Assembly (NCBI GenBank): GCA_036388675.1
Contig: DASVRI010000045.1
Location: 124,001 to 188,000, forward strand
Origin: DASVUS01 sp036388675
Lineage (GTDB): Bacteria > Armatimonadota > Abditibacteriia > Abditibacteriales > Abditibacteriaceae
Length of the DNA stretch: 64,000 nucleotides
Reading direction: 5' to 3'
The translations under genes were made by a program, and so were the position numbers. This document shows positions 1 to 7,955 of this stretch, piece by piece. The first letter of the stretch is position 1. Each line of letters opens with the position of its first letter. The notes below the pieces were generated by a model. That model was not told where the DNA came from. It ran no database searches and saw nothing but the letters and a program-made list of their open reading frames with translations.

Positions 1-1548
1 CTGATGAGAACCAAGGATGACTCACTGCGCGGGGTGCTGAGCGACCGTTATGAAAAGCTGGATAACAGCTTTTTTCTACAGCGTTTGGAACCATTGCTTG
101 AAAGGCGATTTCAGGTGAAGTGGTTCGCCCTCACCGATGAATCGCTGCATCTGCGTCTAGTTGATCCGACGCTTAGCCGTGAGATTGTGAAGGATGACCG
201 CGTAATGGTAGGCCTACACATCTCCAACAGCGAGGTCGGAAAACGAGCCGTCACCGTCGATGCGATGGTGTGGCGTCTGGTCTGTTCCAACGGGCTGATC
301 CGGCTGGTCAAAGGCAAGAGCCTGCTACACCAGCGGCACATCGCGATTTCGAGTTACCGCTTGAGCAACAGCCTGGAACGGGCAATGGGTGAAGCCCTGA
401 CAACCGGCGCCGGCCTGCTGGAACGAATGGCACATTCGGTCAACGAGCGCATCGAGGATATGGACGGTGCCCTTGAAACCATTCGTGACAACTGGCACCT
501 AAGCGATGCCTTCGGCAACAGCGTCCAACAGGCACTGCTGCAGGAACCGAGCAGCCAGCAGGATACCCTCTACGGTCTTACAAACGCTTTGACGCAGGCT
601 GCACAAGCCTTGCAGCCTGACGAGAGGTATGGCATGGAAGTGCTGGCCGGCAAGCTGTTGGAGCATGGCATTCGCATGGTGAGTGGAAAGCCCAAGGCAA
701 GGCGCGGCACGCAGCCCGTTATCGCTGGTGACAGAACAACCGATGGTAACGGCACCGGGTACGGTAACGGCTTAGTCCACAGCAATGGCACAACCCACAG
801 CATCACGCTGCAAAGCTTTCATGCCGCAGCTACGCCCATTGCAGCCAATCCTGAGTACTTATGGAGCCCTGACAATTCAGTAGTTAATGGGGCAAATGCT
901 GCTTCACGCAGAGACGATGCACCGCCAAATGCACTGGCAAGCGCCGTCTTTCCACGAAGAGGATTTCCTGACGATCAGGCTAACGACTACAAGTTGGCCG
1001 GTATTGCAGCACGTCGGGGCAGCGTTGCAACTGTGGCAGTTCCACCGGCTACAGCAACTGCTCATCCCGCAGAAGTTGATCAGAGTGATGATGCAGGAAC
1101 GGAACAATTCAGTCACGAAGAGTTGCGCGCCAAGGCTGTAACTGGTGGTGTTCTACAGCAAGCTCAACACATGTTCGGCGGCCAGATAGTGGGACACAGT
1201 TCCTCGCTACAGAATGTTTCCACTGCTCAAGGTAACTCTTCTCAACGACGCCCCTCCACACAGGAGCGGCCTTCGGCTCAAGAGCCGTCTTCATCAACAC
1301 AGTGGAGCTTGATTCGCACCGTGGCATCTCGGCGTGGTTTGATCGAGCACGACGTGCTGTATCTGGCCGAGCAGCGCTTCGGCAAAGAACAGATAAATGA
1401 TCTGACACGGGGCGAAGCGATGTGCTTGCTGCAACTGCTGCAGCAACTGCCTCACGAGGAACTACTTGCTCCCTTACCCGAGGAGGAAATGGAACTTGAA
1501 GACGAAGAGAACTTCAGTGGCGAGTTCAACGATGAACTCGCAAATTGA
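1..1548 (+). CDS. DUF932-type plasmid/phage protein (5' end outside window)
   Basis: The reading frame is open to the first base of the window, so the ATG at position 4 is probably internal and the N-terminal part lies upstream. Residues 1-190 carry the pattern of DUF932 (phage/plasmid-like TIGR03299) proteins: a segment ending LSDRYEKLDN, then a stretch with VDAMVWRLVCSNGLI and a helical region. The role of the family is unknown; its members sit on plasmids, phages and integrated elements. Residues 230-440 are low-complexity, rich in Gly, Asn, Thr, Ser and Gln, and look like a linker. The last 80 residues are a helical domain ending in a strongly acidic tail (LPEEEMELEDEENF). The gene is followed by a clear terminator and is convergent with the dpd genes, so it forms a separate unit. 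Confident as a gene, moderate for the family. Confidence 0.65.
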   Translation: MMRTKDDSLRGVLSDRYEKLDNSFFLQRLEPLLERRFQVKWFALTDESLHLRLVDPTLSREIVKDDRVMVGLHISNSEVGKRAVTVDAMVWRLVCSNGLIRLVKGKSLLHQRHIAISSYRLSNSLERAMGEALTTGAGLLERMAHSVNERIEDMDGALETIRDNWHLSDAFGNSVQQALLQEPSSQQDTLYGLTNALTQAAQALQPDERYGMEVLAGKLLEHGIRMVSGKPKARRGTQPVIAGDRTTDGNGTGYGNGLVHSNGTTHSITLQSFHAAATPIAANPEYLWSPDNSVVNGANAASRRDDAPPNALASAVFPRRGFPDDQANDYKLAGIAARRGSVATVAVPPATATAHPAEVDQSDDAGTEQFSHEELRAKAVTGGVLQQAQHMFGGQIVGHSSSLQNVSTAQGNSSQRRPSTQERPSAQEPSSSTQWSLIRTVASRRGLIEHDVLYLAEQRFGKEQINDLTRGEAMCLLQLLQQLPHEELLAPLPEEEMELEDEENFSGEFNDELAN

Positions 1549-1624
1549 CGATGTCGCCTTCGGATGAAGGCCCGCATCAACGATGTATATCAAGATACCG
1601 CCCCAGGGCAGTATCTCCAATCCC

Positions 1625-1675
1625 GACCCGTGTCTTTTTGGTTGTCAAAAGCCAAAGAGCACGGGTCTTTTCTGT
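1625..1675 (+). terminator. Rho-independent terminator after the DUF932-type gene
   Basis: The arms GACCCGTG (1625-1632) and CACGGGTC (1660-1667) pair perfectly and are extended inward by TCTTTTTGG against CCAAAGAG around a roughly 10-nt loop. A T-rich run (TTTTCTGT) follows. This is a classic intrinsic terminator for the plus-strand gene ending at 1548. The rest of 1549-1813 holds nothing else I recognise. Confidence 0.8.
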
Positions 1676-1813
1676 GTAAAGAGTTATACATGCTAATTAA
1701 AAGGCTTTCCTGATTGCATTTTCCATCAGCATCTGCTTGGTTGTATCATCGCGACCCTTCTTCTCTCAGATACTTCCGCAGTTCTACGTGTGAAGAAAAC
1801 CTTTAGTGTGAGA

Positions 1814-2938
1814 CTAGGATTTCTCTTCTACCAAGCGGCACAGGAAAGCCGTTAATAAGCGCACATCTCGGTCAGTGTTCTGCAGTACGTTCCAACCGCG
1901 CTCGTCACCCGGCGCAAATTTCCATGAACCGCTTGTCCAAGCACAATATGGTTCCAAAGTCTTGAGTTCACTGGCGATAGATTCTATGTTCCAATCGTCA
2001 CCCTTGAGCCGGCGGGCGTAAAGATGATCCATCACATAGCCCAGAGCGACTACACCGACGCCGTGCGTTAGGCGGGAGAGTTTAGGCGGCAGACGCCACG
2101 CTTCAGGAAATGCCAACGCCACACCCTCCCAATACGTTGCCACCATTTGCTGCATGGCGTCGTGCAACTCGTCTTCGTTTCTCCAACCGGATTCCCTGCC
2201 GTGACGAGGTTCGCTTTTGGCAAGTTGGAAGAGAGCACCATCGCTAAGGCTGCTGCTGATGGCGCGGCGCATCGAGTTGTCTTTGATGACACCACCGGGA
2301 CACGTCGGAGTTTTGATTTTGCCTTGCAGGACGCCTGGTGCGTAGTTGAGGCGGCCTGTGAGGGCTGCAGCCAAACGTTGCTTAGCAAGTTGTTGGGGCA
2401 GATGACCTTTGATTTCGGCCAGCAACTCGAAAATCATGCCCTGCGGCAACGGCTTGGTGCGGTTGACCAAGACAAACTGCTTGCGCTGTTCCGCTGCGTC
2501 GGGCGCGATAAAGGCCGTCACGAAAAGCGGAAAATCCGTGTGCTGGCAACTCGAAGCCGCAGCTAAGCGTTGCTGGCCGTCCACCACGAAGCCGGGTTTA
2601 GCTTCACCTTCGCGCGGCTTGGGAACCGAAAGCCGGCCATAGCGACCGGGGCCGCGCCGATGGCCGTGCGCTTCAAACTCGACCACATCGGAAAACGCAA
2701 CCACAATGGTATTCGGCAAAATCGCGTCGCTCGATTCCAAGTAGCGGCGAATCTCGGCGATGTGCGAGACAACTTCCGGGCGTTGATAGCCTTCGAGGGC
2801 TTTGTCTTCACCGCGCCGGATACGAGGAATATCAGCGATTTCCAACAAGTCGGCGGCAGTGGTGGCGAACGAAAAGACGTGCCGTCCCGATGGTTGAGTA
2901 ATGCGAAGTGATTCAAAGGTTGAGATTTTAGAAGGCAT
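1814..2938 (-). CDS. dpdB: DpdB, DGQHR/DndB-like protein for 7-deazaguanine insertion into DNA
   Basis: This 374-residue protein belongs to the DGQHR (DndB/ParB-like) group. The signature appears as VVDGQQRLAAA with DGQQR at residues 120-124, preceded by a YQRPEVVSHIAEIRRYL segment near 51-67. In Salmonella, DpdB is an ATPase that acts with DpdA to replace guanine by preQ0 in DNA; that role is taken from the family. The open frame reaches 3121, but the extra 61 residues overlap dpdA and are basic and unlike the family, so the ATG at 2938 is chosen. It overlaps the dpdA stop codon by 11 nt, which suggests translational coupling. It is the last gene of the dpd island, and no convincing minus-strand terminator is seen downstream. 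Confidence 0.85.
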   Translation of the reverse strand: MPSKISTFESLRITQPSGRHVFSFATTAADLLEIADIPRIRRGEDKALEGYQRPEVVSHIAEIRRYLESSDAILPNTIVVAFSDVVEFEAHGHRRGPGRYGRLSVPKPREGEAKPGFVVDGQQRLAAASSCQHTDFPLFVTAFIAPDAAEQRKQFVLVNRTKPLPQGMIFELLAEIKGHLPQQLAKQRLAAALTGRLNYAPGVLQGKIKTPTCPGGVIKDNSMRRAISSSLSDGALFQLAKSEPRHGRESGWRNEDELHDAMQQMVATYWEGVALAFPEAWRLPPKLSRLTHGVGVVALGYVMDHLYARRLKGDDWNIESIASELKTLEPYCAWTSGSWKFAPGDERGWNVLQNTDRDVRLLTAFLCRLVEEKS

Positions 2939-4241
2939 TTTGCAGTGTCCTTGCGACATCAGTCGAATGAATTGTGCTGCCGTTCGAGGACGGGCGCAGC
3001 GCCAGCAGATGGTGATAAAAAGTCCAGAGGTTGTGGAAGCCGCGCCTTCGATTGCGGTTGGAGCCCCGAAAGATGATAACTTCAACACCCGATTCGCGGC
3101 AGACTTTGCACGAACACGCATCCCAGGGCCGTGCTTGCAGCGTTTCGCGGTAGGCCGCCGCCGGAACTTTCTTGCCGTGAAACTCTATGCCGTATTCAAT
3201 AATCGGTTTCAGAGCCTCTTCGATGCCGATGAGGTTGTCGGCGTAGGCGCGCAGCGACGACATGGCTTTTTGTTCGAGGGCGCGCAATCCTTTTTGAGCC
3301 TTGACGCCCGCTAAAATGTCTTTCTTGAAGCGGTTATTGTCATCGGCGTTGGGCAGGCGAATCGCCGTATACCAACGACCTCCGGCGAAGTAATTCTTTT
3401 TCTCGTCCTTAAAGGCGCGCAGGAGCGGCGAGGTCGAATCGAAACTCGCCAGATTGTAAGGCACAAAGTGATGCAAATCGTCGGCTTTGGTGAAGCCGAA
3501 AAGATGGATGCGAACATCCGGCGCGACTTCGCGCACGGCATCGAGTACTCGCCGAATCTGCGGCGCCATCAGCGGCACTAAGCCGCCCAGCGCCACATAG
3601 CTATAGCCCATGTCCACCAGGCGGCGCACGGCTTCCTGGTAGGAAAGCGGACTCCAGCCCTGAGCGATGCCAAGCGGCTCAAAGGGCGCGCGATTCGCTT
3701 CACAGTAGCGCAAAAACTCTTCGGCTAATTGCAGAGTGAGGTGGTAACGGTATTTCCAATCTTCGGGCACAGCCTGGTGCTGCGTCGGATCGGCGCAGCC
3801 GCCGAAAAGCGATGGGCCATCGAAACTTTCGTTGTAGCCTAAAACCACATGGTCAATCGAAACAGCGTGCGTAAAGCCACAAGCGGCGTAATAGTCCACC
3901 ATCTCCGGCACGCTGTAAGGCGGCTTTTCTTCTTTGACATATGAGAACGCGCCGCAATCGCCAAAGAGAGTGCCCCCAACTTTTTCGGGCCAGTAGCGCA
4001 GAAATTCGCGTGCGCCGTCGCGCCGAAAGCGCAGGCTTTGTGAGGTGGTGTATTTGCCTTTAATCATGCTGTCGCCGACTGTAGCGCGCGAAACCAGCAT
4101 CCCGTCGTAAGGCGCATACTCGAAAAACTCGTGCGGATATCTGTCGTCGTGCTGCACTCGACGTTCGACGCTATAAGCCTCATTGATAAAATCAAATCCA
4201 GGGTCTATGTAATCCTGGCTATCAGCGAAAATAAACTTCAT
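2928..4241 (-). CDS. dpdA: DpdA, TGT-like DNA guanine transglycosylase
   Basis: A 437-residue paralogue of tRNA-guanine transglycosylase that works on DNA. Visible family marks are an active-site GDCGAFSY (D95, equivalent to DSGGFQ of bacterial TGT), a SFDSTSP segment (D268, equivalent to the nucleophile motif), a LGGLVPL glycine-rich loop at 218-224, and a zinc site C376-x-C378-x2-C381 with H403. In the established Dpd pathway it exchanges guanine in DNA for preQ0, helped by DpdB. The stop overlaps the start of dpdB by 11 nt, and the start shares an ATGA overlap with the end of dpdC, so C, A and B form a tight translational unit. All key residues are present, so the enzyme should be active. 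Confidence 0.92.
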   Translation of the reverse strand: MKFIFADSQDYIDPGFDFINEAYSVERRVQHDDRYPHEFFEYAPYDGMLVSRATVGDSMIKGKYTTSQSLRFRRDGAREFLRYWPEKVGGTLFGDCGAFSYVKEEKPPYSVPEMVDYYAACGFTHAVSIDHVVLGYNESFDGPSLFGGCADPTQHQAVPEDWKYRYHLTLQLAEEFLRYCEANRAPFEPLGIAQGWSPLSYQEAVRRLVDMGYSYVALGGLVPLMAPQIRRVLDAVREVAPDVRIHLFGFTKADDLHHFVPYNLASFDSTSPLLRAFKDEKKNYFAGGRWYTAIRLPNADDNNRFKKDILAGVKAQKGLRALEQKAMSSLRAYADNLIGIEEALKPIIEYGIEFHGKKVPAAAYRETLQARPWDACSCKVCRESGVEVIIFRGSNRNRRRGFHNLWTFYHHLLALRPSSNGSTIHSTDVARTLQNAF

Positions 4242-5185
4242 CGTTTCAGATCCAATTCGACTTGACCAGCATTCTCTTTCTCCATTCCAGCCACTATCTC
4301 ACTAAATCGCTTTTGCTCACACGAGTAGCCGGCGTTACGCAATCGCCGCAACAACTCGGTGCGTCCCAACTTTGGCTCTTTTTGCCATTGCTGCCGAATC
4401 CACTTTTGAATTTGGTCGTCGCTCAAGCGTTGCTTCAGATTCTGCTCCACCGGGCGCAAATTCTGCAAACGCCGCCTGATTTCTTTCTCGACGGCCGCGC
4501 GTTCCCAACCACTACGCGGCACAATTTCTTCGAGCAGCCAAACCAACGCTCGTTGATTGAGCGTGGCGCGCGGGCCATTCAGCAAGCCCTCAACAGTCAC
4601 ACCGATTGACAAAAAGCAAGCCCACAAAACTTCTGGAACTTCGGCTTCGGCCACACCCGTTGCCACAACAAAAAGTTTCTTTGGCCCCATCTTTTCGGCC
4701 AATGCCGTCAAATCATCACGCACGGCCCGAAAATAATGGGCGCTCAATGCCGCTACTACACAATCGAAACCACGCAGCGACTGGCAAAGCGGTTTAGCCG
4801 TATTCAGGCGTACTTTGTTGATGGCCGCCCACCAAGCCCGATGTGCCTCACCTGTCGAGTCGTAGCCACTCAGCGTCCCAGCGATTCGGTCATCTTCCGG
4901 CGAAAAAGTGGCCGCGTATGGCGGCACGATTTCATCACTTCTTAAAAGGCCGAATCCCGCCGAGGCGATGAACAACTCACCCTTTTGCGCCTTAACGACC
5001 TGCCATGCTCGCAGAGATTGCGACCAACCTGCACCGCCATAAAGCCGATGCGCGGCTCCGTGCTGTTTGGCCTTCCCTGCCCGCACGAGCCATTCTGCCG
5101 CCACGCTCTCGGCAGTTCCCAGTGGCAAAGAACCAAAAGCCATGCGTTCGCAAGAAGCCAACTTCTTGGTTTTGGTGCAGGTCAC
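4238..5185 (-). CDS. dpdC: DpdC, candidate DNA preQ0 nitrile hydratase
   Basis: In the known system DpdC turns preQ0 already in DNA into the amide, giving 2'-deoxy-7-amido-7-deazaguanosine. The assignment here rests on position directly ahead of dpdA, on size (about 315 residues), and on an N-terminal strand leading into TCTKTKK, as in small Rossmann-like DUF6884/YaaA-type proteins, followed by HRLYGGAGWSQSLR and LFIASAGFGLL. The last 110 residues are helical and basic. The start is odd. The GTG at 5185 cuts into the first strand; the in-frame codons above it read K-E-L-K-A-A-L-I-V up to a stop at 5210-5212, and only a CTG (5203) lies there, about 10 nt after an AAGG. Initiation at CTG or a sequencing frameshift is possible. 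The ATGA overlap with dpdA is clear. Confidence 0.72.
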   Translation of the reverse strand: MTCTKTKKLASCERMAFGSLPLGTAESVAAEWLVRAGKAKQHGAAHRLYGGAGWSQSLRAWQVVKAQKGELFIASAGFGLLRSDEIVPPYAATFSPEDDRIAGTLSGYDSTGEAHRAWWAAINKVRLNTAKPLCQSLRGFDCVVAALSAHYFRAVRDDLTALAEKMGPKKLFVVATGVAEAEVPEVLWACFLSIGVTVEGLLNGPRATLNQRALVWLLEEIVPRSGWERAAVEKEIRRRLQNLRPVEQNLKQRLSDDQIQKWIRQQWQKEPKLGRTELLRRLRNAGYSCEQKRFSEIVAGMEKENAGQVELDLKR

Positions 5186-5221
5186 GATAAGCGCGGCTTT
5201 CAGTTCTTTTCACCCTTACTT

Positions 5222-5264
5222 TTATCCATACTCAAATCATACCTAAATCATACTTGGGGTACAA
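5222..5264 (-). promoter_or_regulatory. Promoter of dpdC-A-B with three tandem operator repeats
   Basis: Read on the minus strand, TTGTAC (5259-5264) and TATGAT (5236-5241) are separated by exactly 17 nt, a good sigma-70 type promoter. Over the spacer, the -10 and the start region lie three contiguous 11-bp repeats: AGTATGATTTA (5244-5254), GGTATGATTTG (5233-5243) and AGTATGGATAA (5222-5232). Eleven base pairs is one helical turn, so a bound protein would stack on one face. Related repeats lie upstream of the adjacent XRE gene, making its product the likely binder. Confidence 0.7.
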
Positions 5265-5271
5265 TCATTCT

Positions 5272-5553
5272 TTATTGTTCTGGTGGCCCCTGGCCGGAAA
5301 CCAAAAAACCGGTAGTCACTTTTAGCGCACCTGCTAATGGCTTGAGGGTTTTTGAGCGAGGCGTGATTGTTTTGCCTCGCTCAATATCTTTGATGGTTTG
5401 CAACGGCACGCCTGATTGCAGCGAGAGTTCCTTTTGCTCCCAGCCATTCTGCCGACGAAGCTCTTTAAGCCGCTGGCCGATCGTCTTCGCTGAAGCTTGT
5501 TGCGTGTTCTGTTCCGAGTTAAGCGCACTCATGTTGTTACCATTTTGACCCAC
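5272..5553 (-). CDS. Small XRE-family repressor inside the dpd island
   Basis: A 93-residue (GTG at 5553) or 86-residue (ATG at 5532) DNA-binding protein. A helix-turn-helix of the XRE/Cro type covers about residues 24-80: IGQRLKELRRQNGWEQKEL, then SGVPLQTIKDIERGK as the recognition region, then a LKPLAGALKV helix. There is no effector domain, so it probably acts as a simple repressor. It lies between dpdD and dpdC on the same strand. Tandem 11-bp repeats precede both this gene and dpdC, suggesting that it represses its own expression and that of dpdC-A-B. The purpose may be to balance modification against restriction, as small controller proteins do in restriction-modification systems. That role is inference; the HTH is clear. 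The ATG seems the more ordinary start, but neither has a clear ribosome binding site. Confidence 0.8.
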   Translation of the reverse strand: MGQNGNNMSALNSEQNTQQASAKTIGQRLKELRRQNGWEQKELSLQSGVPLQTIKDIERGKTITPRSKTLKPLAGALKVTTGFLVSGQGPPEQ

Positions 5554-5562
5554 TCGGGCCGG

Positions 5563-5584
5563 ATAATCATCCCCAAATCATACT
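5563..5584 (-). promoter_or_regulatory. Two tandem operator repeats upstream of the XRE gene
   Basis: On the minus strand, AGTATGATTTG (5574-5584) is followed without gap by GGGATGATTAT (5563-5573). The first copy matches the repeats in front of dpdC almost perfectly. The site overlaps the dpdD stop codon (5578-5580) and lies 10-30 nt upstream of the XRE gene, so the repressor probably regulates itself. No clear -35/-10 pair is evident here. Confidence 0.6.
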
Positions 5585-7908
5585 TGGATATTTGTAACGG
5601 CCATGCCAAAGGCGCTCAAAGCCCGCAAAATGCTGGATGAACCCTTGGCATGTACGCGTAGCAAAGTACTTTTATCGGCGCGGTGGGCTTCGATGAAATC
5701 GGTCGCAGCGTGCTTGGCACTGGCCGTGACCATCACGAATATGTCAGATCCTTGAGCTAAATGCTGCAAAGCAGTTGTGCCAGCCTTGTCATGATTGAGC
5801 GTGACTTCACAAGAAGGGCAGCGCGCCGCGATAAGGGCGCGAGCGCGAATAGCTGCGGTTTCGCTCAGGGTGTAGATGGCGATTTTCCTGTTTGCCAGTG
5901 ATGCCAATGGGTCAGCGTCTTGGGGCGCTTCGCCGTCCTCTCGTACAGCGACAGGCAACTCTACGCCTTCGAGCAAAGGTAATAGATCGAAGTCCTGCGC
6001 CAATTGCCGTGCAAAGCGCCAGGTTTCAGCTTCAAGGCGATTTGCCCAAATTGGTAACTGAGATAGAACCGACTGCGCTAAGTTACGGCACCGCGCAACA
6101 TCGTGACTGGGATGGATAATAAGAGCGTCGAGCAAATCCAACGCGGAGTCGAGATTCGAGGGCGCTAATCTATCGGTCCAAAAATGAGCTGTTTCTTCCA
6201 AGAGGTCGCTGTATTCAGCCGGCGAAAGCCCTAAGTCCAGCCCGGCGCGGCACCATTCGGTATAGGCCGACCATTCGGCACTCGCCGCCGTCACATTATA
6301 CAGTGCCAGATTTGAGCGCAAGGCCGCATAGATCGAATGCAGGGCTGGACGCGGATACTCCTCGTCGCGTCCGAAGAAGCGCAGTAGATGCGGGATGCCT
6401 TCTTGTAGGCGTTTGGTGACAATCGGATTCTGTGTTGCTGCATCCAGTTTTGGGACGAACGCTTCGATGGCATCTACATCATTCAAGAAGTCGTCAAGCG
6501 ACCATTCATCCGCGCCTTGCGCGGCAAGTTGAATCAAGCGATAGTCGCTGCAATCGAGGTCGTGAATTTTATCGAGCCATTCCAGCCAATTACTGGGCAG
6601 TGTAGGCACTGCCACAGTATTTTCGACGTGCGCTTCCGACGATTGCGATTTACCAACCAGCGTCTGCCAGAAATCGGCGGCGGTTTTGGACGTGAGAAGA
6701 AGCGTCCGCTCCGCCTCGTCCAAGCTTTCCACAGCGTCCACTGCCGCTCGCTCAACGACATTGGCGCGAAGTTCGTGCGCGCACTGCAAAAGTACTTTGG
6801 CCCGGCGCAATGAAGGTGCAGCCTGAGCAGCGAGTTGCCAGGCACGGTCGTAATCGTCAGCCCACAGCGCATCGTGTGCGGCAGCCATCAAGTCGGTGGG
6901 CGACGCCGCAATTGTTGGAGGCAGGAGCGCCGCCAGACGATCCATAAACGTGTGGTCGCTAGTCGTTAGCGTCGGCTCTGCGCCAGCGTTCATTATCTCG
7001 TCACGCAGTTCGGGTTGCGGTGTCTCCAGCGCGACGGCCTGAAGTAAGAACGATTTGAGGACTTCCGGCGTTGTCATGCCGGCACGAGCGGCGAAGAGTT
7101 GCCCGGCACGTGGCCAGACCTGCTCCCGAAATGCGTGGCCGATGCCCTCGATGTCGCCTTGCTCCTCGAAGGGCGCCAAATGCACTTGATAGAGCGCGCG
7201 CAGCAGTGCGCGTGTAACCGCCAAAGGTCGGCGCGCCTGCACCAAGCGTGTGAAGTGCGGCAGGTCGAGAATTTCGCGCCACAGTCCTAAATCAGCGCGC
7301 AGTTGCACTTCAAGAAAGAGAAGGTTGAGTGCGTCGAAGCGGCGGTGACGACGCAGGTAAGCGATTTCGTTTTCCGCCGCCGTCCGGTCACCCGCCGCTA
7401 ACGCCATGTAAAAGCGACGGAGTACTCGGCCTGTCGAAAGGACAAGCTCCGATTCGCGCACTTCAATGCCTTGCCGGACGCGTGCCATTAGTACCAAAGC
7501 ATCGCACAGCCGGCGTCCTGCATCTTTGTCGCCCCCAGCGTCGAACGTTAATGCGATGACTTCCCCGTTCGTCGCTTGCAGCAGAGCGGATTCTAACGGG
7601 TCATTTGGGTCGAGACGTTGCGTTTCACCACGAAGTGTTGAAAGCGTTGGGCCAGCGAAGGCCATTAACTGCTCGCGCAAATCTCGCCCCTGCGCCGCGT
7701 TGAAGGCGATACCATACCATCGCGTGCCTGCCGCTCCTTTGCACGGCAGCACAATGGGCATAGGTTCACTTATTTCGCCTGTTTGTTGGCCTTGTTCTAT
7801 CCAAAGACGCGCGCAGTTGGCAATGGGGTGGTCGCGTGTTTTGATGTGATGGAGATGGAATCCATTACCGGGGCCAAAAAATGTGCTGACAATATCTTCT
7901 GGTCTCAC
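5578..7908 (-). CDS. dpdD: DpdD, restriction-arm protein of the 7-deazaguanine system
   Basis: A 776-residue soluble protein matched to DpdD by size and by its place in the island. The biochemical role of the family is not known; genetic work in Salmonella places dpdD with the genes needed to restrict unmodified DNA. The N-terminal 190 residues are a mixed domain (FFGPGNGFHLHHIK near the start). The middle 400 residues are helical and rich in Ala, Leu and Arg, like a solenoid. The last 115 residues look like a separate Rossmann-type domain: KIAIYTLSETAAIRARALI, then a segment GSDIFVMVTASAKHAATDFI. That resembles DUF2325-type modules, in which a strand ends in a conserved His and a Lys follows. 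No nuclease motif is obvious. The gene runs into the operator of the XRE gene. Confidence 0.7.
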   Translation of the reverse strand: MRPEDIVSTFFGPGNGFHLHHIKTRDHPIANCARLWIEQGQQTGEISEPMPIVLPCKGAAGTRWYGIAFNAAQGRDLREQLMAFAGPTLSTLRGETQRLDPNDPLESALLQATNGEVIALTFDAGGDKDAGRRLCDALVLMARVRQGIEVRESELVLSTGRVLRRFYMALAAGDRTAAENEIAYLRRHRRFDALNLLFLEVQLRADLGLWREILDLPHFTRLVQARRPLAVTRALLRALYQVHLAPFEEQGDIEGIGHAFREQVWPRAGQLFAARAGMTTPEVLKSFLLQAVALETPQPELRDEIMNAGAEPTLTTSDHTFMDRLAALLPPTIAASPTDLMAAAHDALWADDYDRAWQLAAQAAPSLRRAKVLLQCAHELRANVVERAAVDAVESLDEAERTLLLTSKTAADFWQTLVGKSQSSEAHVENTVAVPTLPSNWLEWLDKIHDLDCSDYRLIQLAAQGADEWSLDDFLNDVDAIEAFVPKLDAATQNPIVTKRLQEGIPHLLRFFGRDEEYPRPALHSIYAALRSNLALYNVTAASAEWSAYTEWCRAGLDLGLSPAEYSDLLEETAHFWTDRLAPSNLDSALDLLDALIIHPSHDVARCRNLAQSVLSQLPIWANRLEAETWRFARQLAQDFDLLPLLEGVELPVAVREDGEAPQDADPLASLANRKIAIYTLSETAAIRARALIAARCPSCEVTLNHDKAGTTALQHLAQGSDIFVMVTASAKHAATDFIEAHRADKSTLLRVHAKGSSSILRALSAFGMAVTNIQV

Positions 7909-7955
7909 GAAATCGTTCAGGGTTTCCCTCCGGTTGGACGCCCTACTTTGTAACC

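Noticed and set aside
2938..3121. Longer DpdB starting at 3121
   Set aside because: It would overlap dpdA by about 190 nt with residues unlike the family; the ATG at 2938 gives the 11-nt coupling overlap.
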